Of a DNA stretch of 50,588 bases, positions 17,247 through 25,491 are shown one piece after another. Below the pieces are notes generated by a model. That model did no database searches, was not told where the DNA came from, and saw only the letters and a program-made list of their open reading frames with translations. Made by a program: the position numbers and the translations under genes. Position 1 is the first letter of the stretch. Every line of letters begins with the position of its first letter. Location: assembly GCA_003139795.1 (NCBI GenBank), contig PLGM01000276.1:1-50588 (forward strand). Direction: 5' to 3'. This stretch comes from Acidobacteriaceae bacterium (lineage in GTDB: Bacteria > Acidobacteriota > Terriglobia > Terriglobales > Acidobacteriaceae).

Positions 17247-19583
17247 TCAGGCCCCTTCAGCCGCGGCGGGGGTGATCTCCAACTCGATGTGTTGGGCGCC
17301 GAGGATGGGGTGATGGGCGGTGAGGCGCACCTTGCCTGGTTGTTCCGTAGCGCGAATCCAGATGGCGCCGGTGCCGCCAATGAGCGCAAAGGGATTGTCG
17401 CCGATGAGTTCGGCCGGGCCGGTGAGTTCGAAGCCGATGGCGTCGTTGGCGAACGGGCGGATGGCGTCGAATTCGTCCGTGACGCGCAGCACGACGCGGG
17501 TGGTGTCCGCTCCATCTGCGATGAGCGTAGTGTCGTCGGGCAGCAGCGTGAATTTCTGATCGATGCCCTTGCCTGAGAAACTGCGCGAGATGACTTGCTT
17601 GCCCTCAATGTAGCCGTCGATGCGCAGATCGCCCCAGCCTACGTCGCGGGTGTGGCTTGGTTCGGCGGTGAAGAGTGGGTATTTGAGGTGCGGGAACTGC
17701 TTGCGGTCGGGATCGGCCTCGGCGATCAGCGCGCCATTGACGTAGAACTTGAGGTGATCGCAGTTGGACGAGACCAGGGCCCTGCTGAAGCCGATGCTCT
17801 CATCACCGCGCGCCCAGTGAAAGGCAGGCGCCAGGACGATCTCCTCGTCGGGGTCGCACTGCGAGCGGTAAAAGCCGGCGGCGGGCTTGGGCTCGCGGAA
17901 GATGTCGGTGACGCCGTGGTAGCAGATGCGGTCGCCGGAGCCGAAGTTGCTGTGGGTGTTGTAGTCGAAGGCGCACCAGGCGATCCCGCCCGCGTATTGC
18001 GGATCGGAGGCCAACTGGTCGTGGACACGCGCGTGGCGCACGGTGTGTTCGCGCAGCCGCTCGATGTTGTCAATGGTCTTGGTGGGGTAGGTGTGGCCGA
18101 CGAACTCGGTAATTAGATAGAGGGGATGATTGGGCGCCTTGAGCGGCCAGCCGAAGTCGTTCATGGTGAAGACGTCTTCCAGGAACTCAGACTCCTGGAA
18201 GTAGCGAATTCCACCAGTCTGGCGCGTAGGGTCGAGTTGGTGAGCCATGGCGTTGGTGCGGGTGTAGAAGTCGTGGTTGTCGCGCGACTCGTTGATGCGC
18301 ACGCCCCACAGAATGATGGAGGGGTGGTTCCAGTCGCGGCGGATCATGCGGCGGACGTTGTCGACTGAAATGTCCTGCCAGGCCAGATCGCCAATATGCT
18401 GCCAGCCGGGGATCTCTTCGAGGACCATCAGGCCGATCTCGTCGCACGCGTCGAGGAAGTGGCGCGACTGCGGGTAGTGCGAGGTGCGGACGATGTTGCA
18501 CTTGAGGTTCTTGCGCAGGATGAGGGCATCGCGGCGCTGCACGCGGCCGGGCATGGCCTGGCCTACCCATGGGAACGTCTGATGGCGGTCGAGGCCGCGC
18601 AGTTTGACGACCGTGCCGTTGAGCGAAAAGCCCTGCGGCGTGAAGCGCGCCTCGCGGAAGCCGATGCGACGCGTGTCGTGGTCCAGCAGATCCGTGCCGC
18701 GCAGCAGGCGCACCTCCACGCGGTAGAGCTTGGGGGAACGCAAATCCCAGAGCTGGATGGCGCCAAGCTTGTCGAGGTGCAGCGTGTGGCCCTCTGACGT
18801 CTCGGCAGGCGGCGGCAATTCCTGCGCGGTCTTGGCCAGCAGCCGCTTGCCGTCGTACAGCGCGGCTTCCAGGGTGAGCGCGGCGTCGGATGCGTGAAGA
18901 TCGGCGGACGGCTCAGGATGTTCGACGAAGCACTGCACATCGAGTGCCGGGTGGCTTGACAGCACGTCCCTGGGCTGCGCGAAGATGTTCTCGATGAACG
19001 TGGGCGAGACGATGCGCAGGGAGACCTCGCGATAGATGCCGCCGAATGTGAGGTAGTCGACCTCGTATCCGAAGGGCGGAATGTCCGGTCGCTCGCTGGA
19101 GTCCACTTCCACTGCGAGAACGTTGTCGCGGTCGAAATCGACATGGGAGGTGAGTTCAAAGGAGAAAGGCGTGAAGCCTCCCTTGTATTCGCCCAGCCTC
19201 ACACCGTTGAGCCAGACCGTGGAGGCGGTCATGACTCCTTCAAAGTCGACGAAGACGCGCTGGACGCGCGCCACGGCGGGCAGGCGGAAGCGGCGGCGAT
19301 AAATGGAGACGAACTCGTAGGACTTCTCATCGAAGCTGTGCCACGGTACGCGGAGATTGGTGTGCGGCACGGTGACACGGGCGAAGCCGCTGTCGTCGAA
19401 TTCCCGGCCGCGGGCCGCTGGCGTGGCGGTGGAGTTATAGCGCCAATTGCGGTTGATGGGCAACACGATGCGTCCCGTTGCGGTGGGGGCTTCGGCGGCA
19501 TAGCCGGCGGCAGGCAGGCCCGAGGCAACAGTTGCGCCGGCAACAATGGTTCCAGTGGCCTTGAGAAAATCGCGACGATCCAT
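17247..19583 (-). CDS. Tat-exported glycoside hydrolase family 2 enzyme (beta-galactosidase-like)
   Basis: This is a 778-residue GH2 glycosidase. The start has AAAGGAG upstream and opens with a twin-arginine signal, MDRRDFLKATGTIVAG...LPAAGYAAEA. Domains in order are a jelly-roll sugar-binding domain (NRNWRYNSTATP, VWLNGVRLGEYKGGFTPFSFELT), an Ig-like domain (to about residue 330) and a TIM barrel. The acid/base Glu is near residue 431 in WGVRINES. The nucleophile Glu is near 492 in LITEFVGH. C-terminal beta domains follow (TRVVLRVTDEFDAIRPFAND). It is the last gene of the leftward unit with a TonB receptor and a TPR protein, consistent with periplasmic cleavage of an imported oligosaccharide. 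Galactosidase, glucuronidase and mannosidase activities cannot be told apart here. Confidence 0.92.
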   Translation of the reverse strand: MDRRDFLKATGTIVAGATVASGLPAAGYAAEAPTATGRIVLPINRNWRYNSTATPAARGREFDDSGFARVTVPHTNLRVPWHSFDEKSYEFVSIYRRRFRLPAVARVQRVFVDFEGVMTASTVWLNGVRLGEYKGGFTPFSFELTSHVDFDRDNVLAVEVDSSERPDIPPFGYEVDYLTFGGIYREVSLRIVSPTFIENIFAQPRDVLSSHPALDVQCFVEHPEPSADLHASDAALTLEAALYDGKRLLAKTAQELPPPAETSEGHTLHLDKLGAIQLWDLRSPKLYRVEVRLLRGTDLLDHDTRRIGFREARFTPQGFSLNGTVVKLRGLDRHQTFPWVGQAMPGRVQRRDALILRKNLKCNIVRTSHYPQSRHFLDACDEIGLMVLEEIPGWQHIGDLAWQDISVDNVRRMIRRDWNHPSIILWGVRINESRDNHDFYTRTNAMAHQLDPTRQTGGIRYFQESEFLEDVFTMNDFGWPLKAPNHPLYLITEFVGHTYPTKTIDNIERLREHTVRHARVHDQLASDPQYAGGIAWCAFDYNTHSNFGSGDRICYHGVTDIFREPKPAAGFYRSQCDPDEEIVLAPAFHWARGDESIGFSRALVSSNCDHLKFYVNGALIAEADPDRKQFPHLKYPLFTAEPSHTRDVGWGDLRIDGYIEGKQVISRSFSGKGIDQKFTLLPDDTTLIADGADTTRVVLRVTDEFDAIRPFANDAIGFELTGPAELIGDNPFALIGGTGAIWIRATEQPGKVRLTAHHPILGAQHIELEITPAAAEGA

Positions 19584-19630
19584 TAGGCTCCTTTGCCCAG
19601 GAAAATGCGGAGACAGCGGCGCTGGCTCTA

Positions 19631-21046
19631 TCAATGTCTTGCGGAAGCGTCGGCCTTCGCTGCATAAACGAATTGCTGCACTTCTGCCTTCTCCTTGTCG
19701 ACTTCGGCCAAATGCTTGGCCCGAAGCCGCTGATAAACCTCGAATTCCTTCTGTGCCTGGTCCTTTTGTCCGATATGAACATAGTCCTGTCCAAGGCGGT
19801 AATGGGCGTCGGGAAGATTCGGATTCAGTTGCAGTGCGCACACATACTCCGGAATGGACTTGGCATACTCATGCTGGTCGGCGTACAGATTGCCCAGTTG
19901 CACGTGAGCTTCGGGAAGCGTCTCATCCAGCGCGATGGACTTCTTGAGCAGGGACTCCACCGCCTGCAGGTCCAGGCTGGCGTCTCCAACCCGCTTTCCC
20001 TTCCACAAACTCGTCGCGTAATAATACTGAGCCAGCGCATTGCCAGGCTGCAGCTCGGCATAACGGCGGAATCTCTGGATCACGTCCTCAGCCTGGTTCG
20101 GAGAACTGTCGTAGGCCTTGGAGAGAAAGAGGTAACAGCGGGCATCGGAAGGGTCCAGGTCGGCAGCGGTGAGCAGGGCCTTGACCGCTTCGTCGTACTT
20201 GCCCCGCCAGTCCAGCGCCAAGCCCAGCCCGATCATCAGCCGGGAGGAATTCGGGTAACGCCGGGCAGCTTCCTCAAAGACTTCGATGGCCGGTTCGTAC
20301 GTTCTGTGGAGAAGCAACTCGCTTCCCCAATCGAACAGGTGCTCCTCGCTCGGATCCAGGTGAGCGGCGATCTCGAACTCGTTCACCGCGGCAACAAACT
20401 TCCCGTCTTTCTCTTCAATCTGGCCCAGCAGGTCGTGCAGTTCTCCGGTGTTCTTTTTTTTGAGCAGGCTTTGCACAAGCTGCCTCGCCGCGGCGAGCCG
20501 CCCAGTAAGAAGATCGGCCATCGCCAGATCGTAGCCGTTGTCGTAGGAGGAAGGGTCAATGCGCTGTGCCCGTTCGAGAAGGGGAAGCGCAGCCGCCATC
20601 TTTCCGGATTGAATGTAAAACTCACCCAGGTTGTGATTGGCGTCAAAATTCCTGGGTTCCAGCGCGAGCGCCTTGCGGAACTGTTCCCCGGCCAATTCAG
20701 TTTTTCCCGAGTGCGAGAGGCTCGCCGCCAGATTGGTCCGGGCAGGCGCCGAATCCGGCTTCAATCGCACCGCCGCTTGCAGGTGTTCGATGGCTTTTGC
20801 ATCCTGCGAGAGTGAGGCGTAGACCTGTCCCAGGAGTTCATGGACTTCAAAGCTGTTGGGTACGCTGGGCAAAAGGTCCTCGAGTTGCGCCGCTGCCTCT
20901 GCGTATCGCCCAGCGTCGTATTGCGCCACCGCCGACTGAAACTCGCGGTCCAGCTTCTGCTGCTGGCTGTCTTGGGCTGCCGCAAACGCCGCACAGACCA
21001 GGAGAGAGGAAAGAATCGCCAGCCGAAACCGAAGCCTCTTGCTCAC
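19631..21046 (-). CDS. Exported TPR-repeat protein
   Basis: The 471-residue protein is built almost entirely of tetratricopeptide repeats from about residue 30 to 450 (VHELLGQVYASLSQDAKAIEHL, ANHNLGEFYIQSGKMAAALPL, AHVQLGNLYADQHEYAKSIPEY, AHYRLGQDYVHIGQKDQAQKEF). The GTG start at 21046 follows a GGAGGGGG ribosome-binding site and begins with KRLRFRLAILSSLLVCAAFAAAQ, a good signal peptide. A longer frame from 21109 would bury that signal. It sits between the TonB receptor and the GH2 gene (47 bases to the latter). I infer a periplasmic scaffold for the uptake or degradation machinery. It has no catalytic motif. Confidence 0.85.
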   Translation of the reverse strand: MSKRLRFRLAILSSLLVCAAFAAAQDSQQQKLDREFQSAVAQYDAGRYAEAAAQLEDLLPSVPNSFEVHELLGQVYASLSQDAKAIEHLQAAVRLKPDSAPARTNLAASLSHSGKTELAGEQFRKALALEPRNFDANHNLGEFYIQSGKMAAALPLLERAQRIDPSSYDNGYDLAMADLLTGRLAAARQLVQSLLKKKNTGELHDLLGQIEEKDGKFVAAVNEFEIAAHLDPSEEHLFDWGSELLLHRTYEPAIEVFEEAARRYPNSSRLMIGLGLALDWRGKYDEAVKALLTAADLDPSDARCYLFLSKAYDSSPNQAEDVIQRFRRYAELQPGNALAQYYYATSLWKGKRVGDASLDLQAVESLLKKSIALDETLPEAHVQLGNLYADQHEYAKSIPEYVCALQLNPNLPDAHYRLGQDYVHIGQKDQAQKEFEVYQRLRAKHLAEVDKEKAEVQQFVYAAKADASARH

Positions 21047-21094
21047 AGTCCCCCTCCCCGATCGCCGCGTGAGCAAAGCGCTACGCAGAAGAAA

Positions 21095-21133
21095 GCCCCG
21101 GAAAGGCACCCAACAGGCGCGCCTTCCCGGGGC
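21095..21133 (-). terminator. Hairpin terminator/attenuator between TonB receptor 2 and TPR gene
   Basis: Arms GCCCCGGAAAGGC and GCCTTCCCGGGGC pair with one mismatch around a 13-base loop, and on the minus strand are followed by TTTCTTCT. It lies just after the receptor stop codon. Partial termination here would give more receptor than TPR and GH2 product. Confidence 0.7.
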
Positions 21134-21147
21134 CTATTCATTCTAGC

Positions 21148-24100
21148 TCAGTAGTACAGCTTCAGAGCAAACTGGATCTGCCTCGGATCGTAGGGAGCAT
21201 CGCGAGTGGATCCAACTTCGCCGAAGTGAGGATCGTTGAAGTTGGTCGAGCCCCCGATGGACACGACGCCGTTGCCGCCGAATCCTGGGGCATTGAAGTT
21301 CGGATGGTTGAGGATGTTGAAGAACTCAGCCCGGAACTGCATGGAGAAGCGTTCGTTCAGCTTGAACGCCTTGAACATGGAGTAGTCGAGGCGATGGAAT
21401 CCCGGTGTAACGGTCTGCCCGCCGCCGGTGCTTCCCAAAGCGGTTTCGCCTTGCAGAGGTACGCATCCGGCCGGTGAGCCAGGGATGGGACCTTCCGGCC
21501 CCAACTGGCAGGGTTGGTTGAAGGCTGCCGCGTTTCCGAGCCAGAACGGCCTGAGGGCGCCGTTGATGGTCTTCGACTTGATTCCAAGTTGCTGGCTCTG
21601 TCCGGCAACCCGGAGATCGTTGCAGCCGGTTCCGGAGGTCGTCCCGGTGGGGCAACCCATGTTGAGAGGTTGGCCGCCCTGGAGCGTGGCGATCCAGTTG
21701 AAGGACCACCCACCGATCACTGCATTGGCAACCCCGCCCTGGTTCAGGAAGCGCTTGTCCTTGCCGAAGGGTAGCTCATAGCCGCCGCTGAAGTGGACCA
21801 CCTGCTTGATGTTGAAGTCGGCCAGACCCCAATCGAACTTGGGTCCAAGGCCAGGGACGGAGGGAGCGCGCCACCCGCCGTTGCTGCCGCCGTTGAGCAA
21901 GTCGCCGGCGTCAGACAGGGTCTTCGAGAAGGTGTAGGTGAGGAGGTAAGTGAGCCCGTTCGCGAACTGCTGTTCGAGCTTGGTTTGCAGGCCGTGGTAT
22001 TGGCTGTTTCCTACGTTGGCCTGGTAGCTGCCGCCGCCAAAGTCCGGGAACGGCTCCATTCCGGGCAGTGGTTTGCCGGACGAATCCACCTGAGATGTGC
22101 TTGTTCCGGACGGGAAGATCGCACTTACGTTGTTGGTTCCTGTGCCCGCCTGAAGATCCTGGCCATCGGTGAACACATACGATGCCGTCGCGGACAAGGA
22201 GCGCGTGATTGAGTATTGGAAGGTGAGGTTGGCGCTGTAGGTGCGGGGGGTTTGGTAGTTGAACTGCAGTCCCTGCAAGCCCAGGCCATCGGCGTTCACA
22301 AAGGCCGGGGTAAAGGTAGTGCAGGATGCGCCGGCCTCCAGGCTTGCCGTTCCACCCGGACCTGCCGTGGCGCAGCCGGCAAACGCAGTGCCGTAGCTGA
22401 CGGGCGCCACCTGGGATGCCTGTTTCGGTTCGCTCGGAGCTGCCCTGGTGCCATACCCGAAGGAGTACTGGAAGGGATAATTCTCGCCGATGTTGGGTCC
22501 ATATCCCTGGTTCTCAAAGGAGTTGAAGAAGAGTCCAAACCCGCCGCGGACGACCAGTTTCGGATCCACCTGATACGCGAAGCCTACGCGGGGCGCAAGG
22601 TTGGTGTCCGGCGTCTGGAGCAGGCCTTTCCCGTATTCGTCGGTGAGGCTGAGGTTGATGCCATCCTTGGCCAGCAGGTCGATAAAGCCCCAGCAACCGA
22701 CGCCCAGGCAAGTACCGCTGCTGCCCGGCGTAGCCGCATTTGCAACTCCATTCCCGGTGGACAAAGTCCGGTTGTCCTTGCCGGAGGCAGGGATCAGGAA
22801 GGTGGGCGCTCCGAAGTAGGAGGGAACAAAGTTGCCCTGGCCGCCATTGGTCTCATTGATGGGACCAAATTTGTCCCAGCGGATGCCGAGATTGAGGGTC
22901 AACTTGGGAGTGACCTTCCAGTCGTCCTGCAGGTAAACAGCGCTGTATTCCTTTTCATCGTAGGTCTTGCCGATGTTGGAGATCCATACGCTGTCGGAGC
23001 CGCCGGAATAGCTGAATCCATTGGGATTGGGATTTCCCGCGATGGTGGCCGGAGCCGCTTGGGCGGGGATCAGGATTTGCGGAAGGCCACCGGTGGTGGC
23101 GCTCAGGTTGGGAATATCCATGAAGGTGCCGTTCCAGTCGAACTGGCCATGCGAACTGGCCGGCTGCAGGGTGGAAAACTTCACGTGCTGGAGTTCAACG
23201 CCCGCCTTGAAACTGTGCTTGCCGAAAATCTTCGTGATGTCGTCGGTCACCTGAAGAGTCTGGCTGACTTCGTCCGAAGGCAGGTAGTCGTTGCTGCCCA
23301 GGGTGGCCAGATTGGTGATATCGATGGCGGGAAGGCCGCCGTTCTCAGTCAACTGCGGGATGCCCTGGATTCCGTATTGCGCCGGAATGCCCATCACGGT
23401 GCCTTCCGGTCCGAAGCGCGTGGTGTGGAGGTGGGCGAATCCCGCGCGCACCTGGTTGATGGTGTTGGGAGTAAACACGTGGGTCCAGCCCGCCACGGCC
23501 TGATCGGATTTTGCGGTCTGGAGGCCCTGGTCGAAGGAGCCGCCATCGGCTATGCCGCCGAAGATGCCAGGAATGTACTGCGGGTCATCCGCATAGCTGA
23601 ATCGAACAAATACCTGCTCCTTCTGGGTGGGGTTGAAATCGAACCGCATATCGTAGGCGTTCTTATGCTCGAACAGATTGGGGCTCGATGTGAAAGTAGC
23701 CAACCCGGATGTCGGCGCCGGGTAGAGGCCCAGCAGCTTGACGGCGTTGGCGTCGACGCGGCCGGCAGGCAGCTGATTCAGGTTGCAGGAGGTGGTAAAG
23801 GTCATGGTGCTGGGTGCGCAGGTGCCGAACGGATCGCGCGCATAACCGTCGCTGGTGGTGTTATTGGTCAGGCCGGAAACCGGATCCACTGTTCCCGCTG
23901 CAACAAAGCGCGTGGTGGCAGGATCGAGGATTGTGCCGGGCATGATGGAGCGTCCCAGGATGTCCGTTCTGGCCGCACCAGCCGACTGGGTGAGGATGTC
24001 GGAGAGATTGGTGAAGCCGCTGCTCCGTTCCAGCGCGGTGGGAACCGTGCCGGTGGAAGCCGTGCCCTGGACGCGGCGCAGACCTTCGTAATCGCCGAAG

Positions 24101-25041
24101 AAGAAGATCTTGTTCTTGATGATGGGGCCGCCGCCGGACACGCCGAATTGATTCATGCGCAGCTCGCCCTTCTTGATTCCGCCGTTGTCTTCAAACCAGT
24201 CCGCGGCATCGAGTTTATCGTTGCGGAAAAACTCCCAGGCCGCGCCATGGAGGCTGTTGGTGCCGGACTTGATGGTGGCGTTCAGAACCGCGCCCGCGGA
24301 ACGGCCCAGTTCGGCGCTGAAGTCCGCTGTCTGGACCTTGAATTCCTGGATCGCGTCCAGCGGAGGAAGAATGACAAAGTTGGTGCCGTTGAGGAAGTCG
24401 ACGGCGTTGGAGTTGTTGTCGATGCCGTCCAGCAGGTAGTTGTTCTGCGCGGGGCGCAGGCCGTTGGCGGAGAATGCGCCCGAGGCCGCATTGCCGCGGG
24501 TGTCGGCTTGCGGCGTTTGCATGCCGGCGCCAAGCTGGGCAAGGAAAGTAAAGTTGCGCCCGTTGAGAGGCAGACTGTTCACGCTCTCCTGGGTGATTAC
24601 CTGCCCGACCGACGCTTCTTCGGTCTGCAGCAGCGGCGGCGCGGTTGACACCTCAACGGTTTCCGTCGCGGCGCCCGGTTTGAGTTGAACGTTGACCAGC
24701 AGGTGCTCCCCGACGGCCACCACCAGGTTCTCCTGGGTAGTCTTGGCAAAACCTCTCGCGGTGGCGGACACGGTGTAGTTCCCGATTCTGACTGGGGAGA
24801 AGAAATATTCACCGCTGTTGCTGGTTTTGGTTTCCGAGGTTATGGCCTGGTCCGTATTCACGAGGATCACCCGCGCGTTGGGAACAACCGCGCCGGTGCT
24901 ATCTTGAACCGTTCCAGAGATTGCTCCTTCATCCACCTGGCCAAATGCGTACCGGCTTGGGACCAGGAGGAGGCACAGAAATGCGAGGGCGAAGCAGCCA
25001 AACGCTCTTGCCCAACTGACGGCATTGCGATCAAGGCCCAT
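21148..25041 (-). CDS. Oar-type TonB-dependent receptor 2
   Basis: This 1297-residue outer-membrane receptor has GGAGGAA nine bases before the ATG. It has a signal peptide (CFALAFLCLLLVPSRYAFGQ) and a CarboxypepD_reg domain (GAISGTVQDSTGAVVPNARVILVN, GEYFFSPVRIGNYTVSATARGF). A plug follows (VNSLPLNGRNFTFLAQLG, NNYLLDGIDNNSNAVDF, IQEFKVQTADFSAELGRSAG), then a barrel ending RQIQFALKLYY. It heads the leftward unit TonB receptor, TPR protein, GH2 glycosidase, which resembles a compact polysaccharide-utilisation locus. Two LacI-type palindromes lie between its promoter and start codon, so expression is probably induced by a sugar ligand. Confidence 0.94.
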   Translation of the reverse strand: MGLDRNAVSWARAFGCFALAFLCLLLVPSRYAFGQVDEGAISGTVQDSTGAVVPNARVILVNTDQAITSETKTSNSGEYFFSPVRIGNYTVSATARGFAKTTQENLVVAVGEHLLVNVQLKPGAATETVEVSTAPPLLQTEEASVGQVITQESVNSLPLNGRNFTFLAQLGAGMQTPQADTRGNAASGAFSANGLRPAQNNYLLDGIDNNSNAVDFLNGTNFVILPPLDAIQEFKVQTADFSAELGRSAGAVLNATIKSGTNSLHGAAWEFFRNDKLDAADWFEDNGGIKKGELRMNQFGVSGGGPIIKNKIFFFGDYEGLRRVQGTASTGTVPTALERSSGFTNLSDILTQSAGAARTDILGRSIMPGTILDPATTRFVAAGTVDPVSGLTNNTTSDGYARDPFGTCAPSTMTFTTSCNLNQLPAGRVDANAVKLLGLYPAPTSGLATFTSSPNLFEHKNAYDMRFDFNPTQKEQVFVRFSYADDPQYIPGIFGGIADGGSFDQGLQTAKSDQAVAGWTHVFTPNTINQVRAGFAHLHTTRFGPEGTVMGIPAQYGIQGIPQLTENGGLPAIDITNLATLGSNDYLPSDEVSQTLQVTDDITKIFGKHSFKAGVELQHVKFSTLQPASSHGQFDWNGTFMDIPNLSATTGGLPQILIPAQAAPATIAGNPNPNGFSYSGGSDSVWISNIGKTYDEKEYSAVYLQDDWKVTPKLTLNLGIRWDKFGPINETNGGQGNFVPSYFGAPTFLIPASGKDNRTLSTGNGVANAATPGSSGTCLGVGCWGFIDLLAKDGINLSLTDEYGKGLLQTPDTNLAPRVGFAYQVDPKLVVRGGFGLFFNSFENQGYGPNIGENYPFQYSFGYGTRAAPSEPKQASQVAPVSYGTAFAGCATAGPGGTASLEAGASCTTFTPAFVNADGLGLQGLQFNYQTPRTYSANLTFQYSITRSLSATASYVFTDGQDLQAGTGTNNVSAIFPSGTSTSQVDSSGKPLPGMEPFPDFGGGSYQANVGNSQYHGLQTKLEQQFANGLTYLLTYTFSKTLSDAGDLLNGGSNGGWRAPSVPGLGPKFDWGLADFNIKQVVHFSGGYELPFGKDKRFLNQGGVANAVIGGWSFNWIATLQGGQPLNMGCPTGTTSGTGCNDLRVAGQSQQLGIKSKTINGALRPFWLGNAAAFNQPCQLGPEGPIPGSPAGCVPLQGETALGSTGGGQTVTPGFHRLDYSMFKAFKLNERFSMQFRAEFFNILNHPNFNAPGFGGNGVVSIGGSTNFNDPHFGEVGSTRDAPYDPRQIQFALKLYY

Positions 25042-25162
25042 CCGAATTTCCTCCGTTTTTTCAGGATTGTCTGCGTTTCTTCGGTGATTGTCTCCGGGTT
25101 CTTCCGCGATCTTCGTTCCGGTGATTGCCCGCGGAAGAAACCGACCACGCTGACGGACTGTA

Positions 25163-25174
25163 GTAAGCGCTTAC
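25163..25174. promoter_or_regulatory. LacI-family operator O1 (perfect palindrome)
   Basis: GTAAGCGCTTAC is a perfect 12-base palindrome with the central CG typical of LacI/GalR-family operators. It lies in the leader of TonB receptor 2, about 35-45 bases after the predicted transcription start. Confidence 0.65.
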
Positions 25175-25186
25175 GCAGAGTGCCGC

Positions 25187-25200
25187 TGTAAACGGTTACA
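25187..25200. promoter_or_regulatory. LacI-family operator O2 (imperfect palindrome)
   Basis: TGTAAACGGTTACA pairs around a central CG with one imperfect base pair. Its centre is 25 bases from that of O1, so the two are a little over two helical turns apart. It directly follows the -10 box of the leftward promoter, a position suited to repression. Confidence 0.65.
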
Positions 25201-25214
25201 ACAACGTCGGAAAA

Positions 25215-25243
25215 ACACTAGTACATCCTCTTATTCTTGTCAA
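25215..25243 (-). promoter_or_regulatory. Predicted promoter of TonB receptor 2 unit
   Basis: On the minus strand a perfect TTGACA (25238-25243) is followed by a 17-base spacer and TAGTGT (25215-25220, three of six consensus bases). Transcription would start near 25208, just before the two LacI-type operators. Confidence 0.55.
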
Positions 25244-25390
25244 CCGAAAGTTGCAGATGGCTGTCTTCAGGCCCGCGGATTCCTCCCGGTCGGCAAGCTC
25301 CACGCCTGGATCACGGCCCTCCTGTCCCAATACAAGTCGAGCAAGATCAATTGCTTACATCAATCAAGCAGACCGGATTCGTGGCTTGCA

Positions 25391-25419
25391 TTGATAAGAG
25401 ATGGTCCGGCGAATATAAT
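25391..25419 (+). promoter_or_regulatory. Predicted promoter of the rightward operon
   Basis: TTGATA (25391-25396), a 17-base spacer and a perfect TATAAT (25414-25419) make the best sigma70 match in the window. It lies about 70 bases before the start codon at 25492 and supports choosing that start over upstream in-frame codons. Confidence 0.75.
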
Positions 25420-25491
25420 CCGCCCAGACTTGGTCCGACGTCCTGGAACAAGGCTGGACTCCCAGTGAAGTCTCCCTCACGAGGTTTGCTT

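Noticed and set aside
22216-24648. 810-codon antisense frame within TonB receptor 2
   Set aside because: Same cause: the composition is Gly/Ala/Val-rich, no motif is present, and the real receptor runs through the whole region on the other strand.
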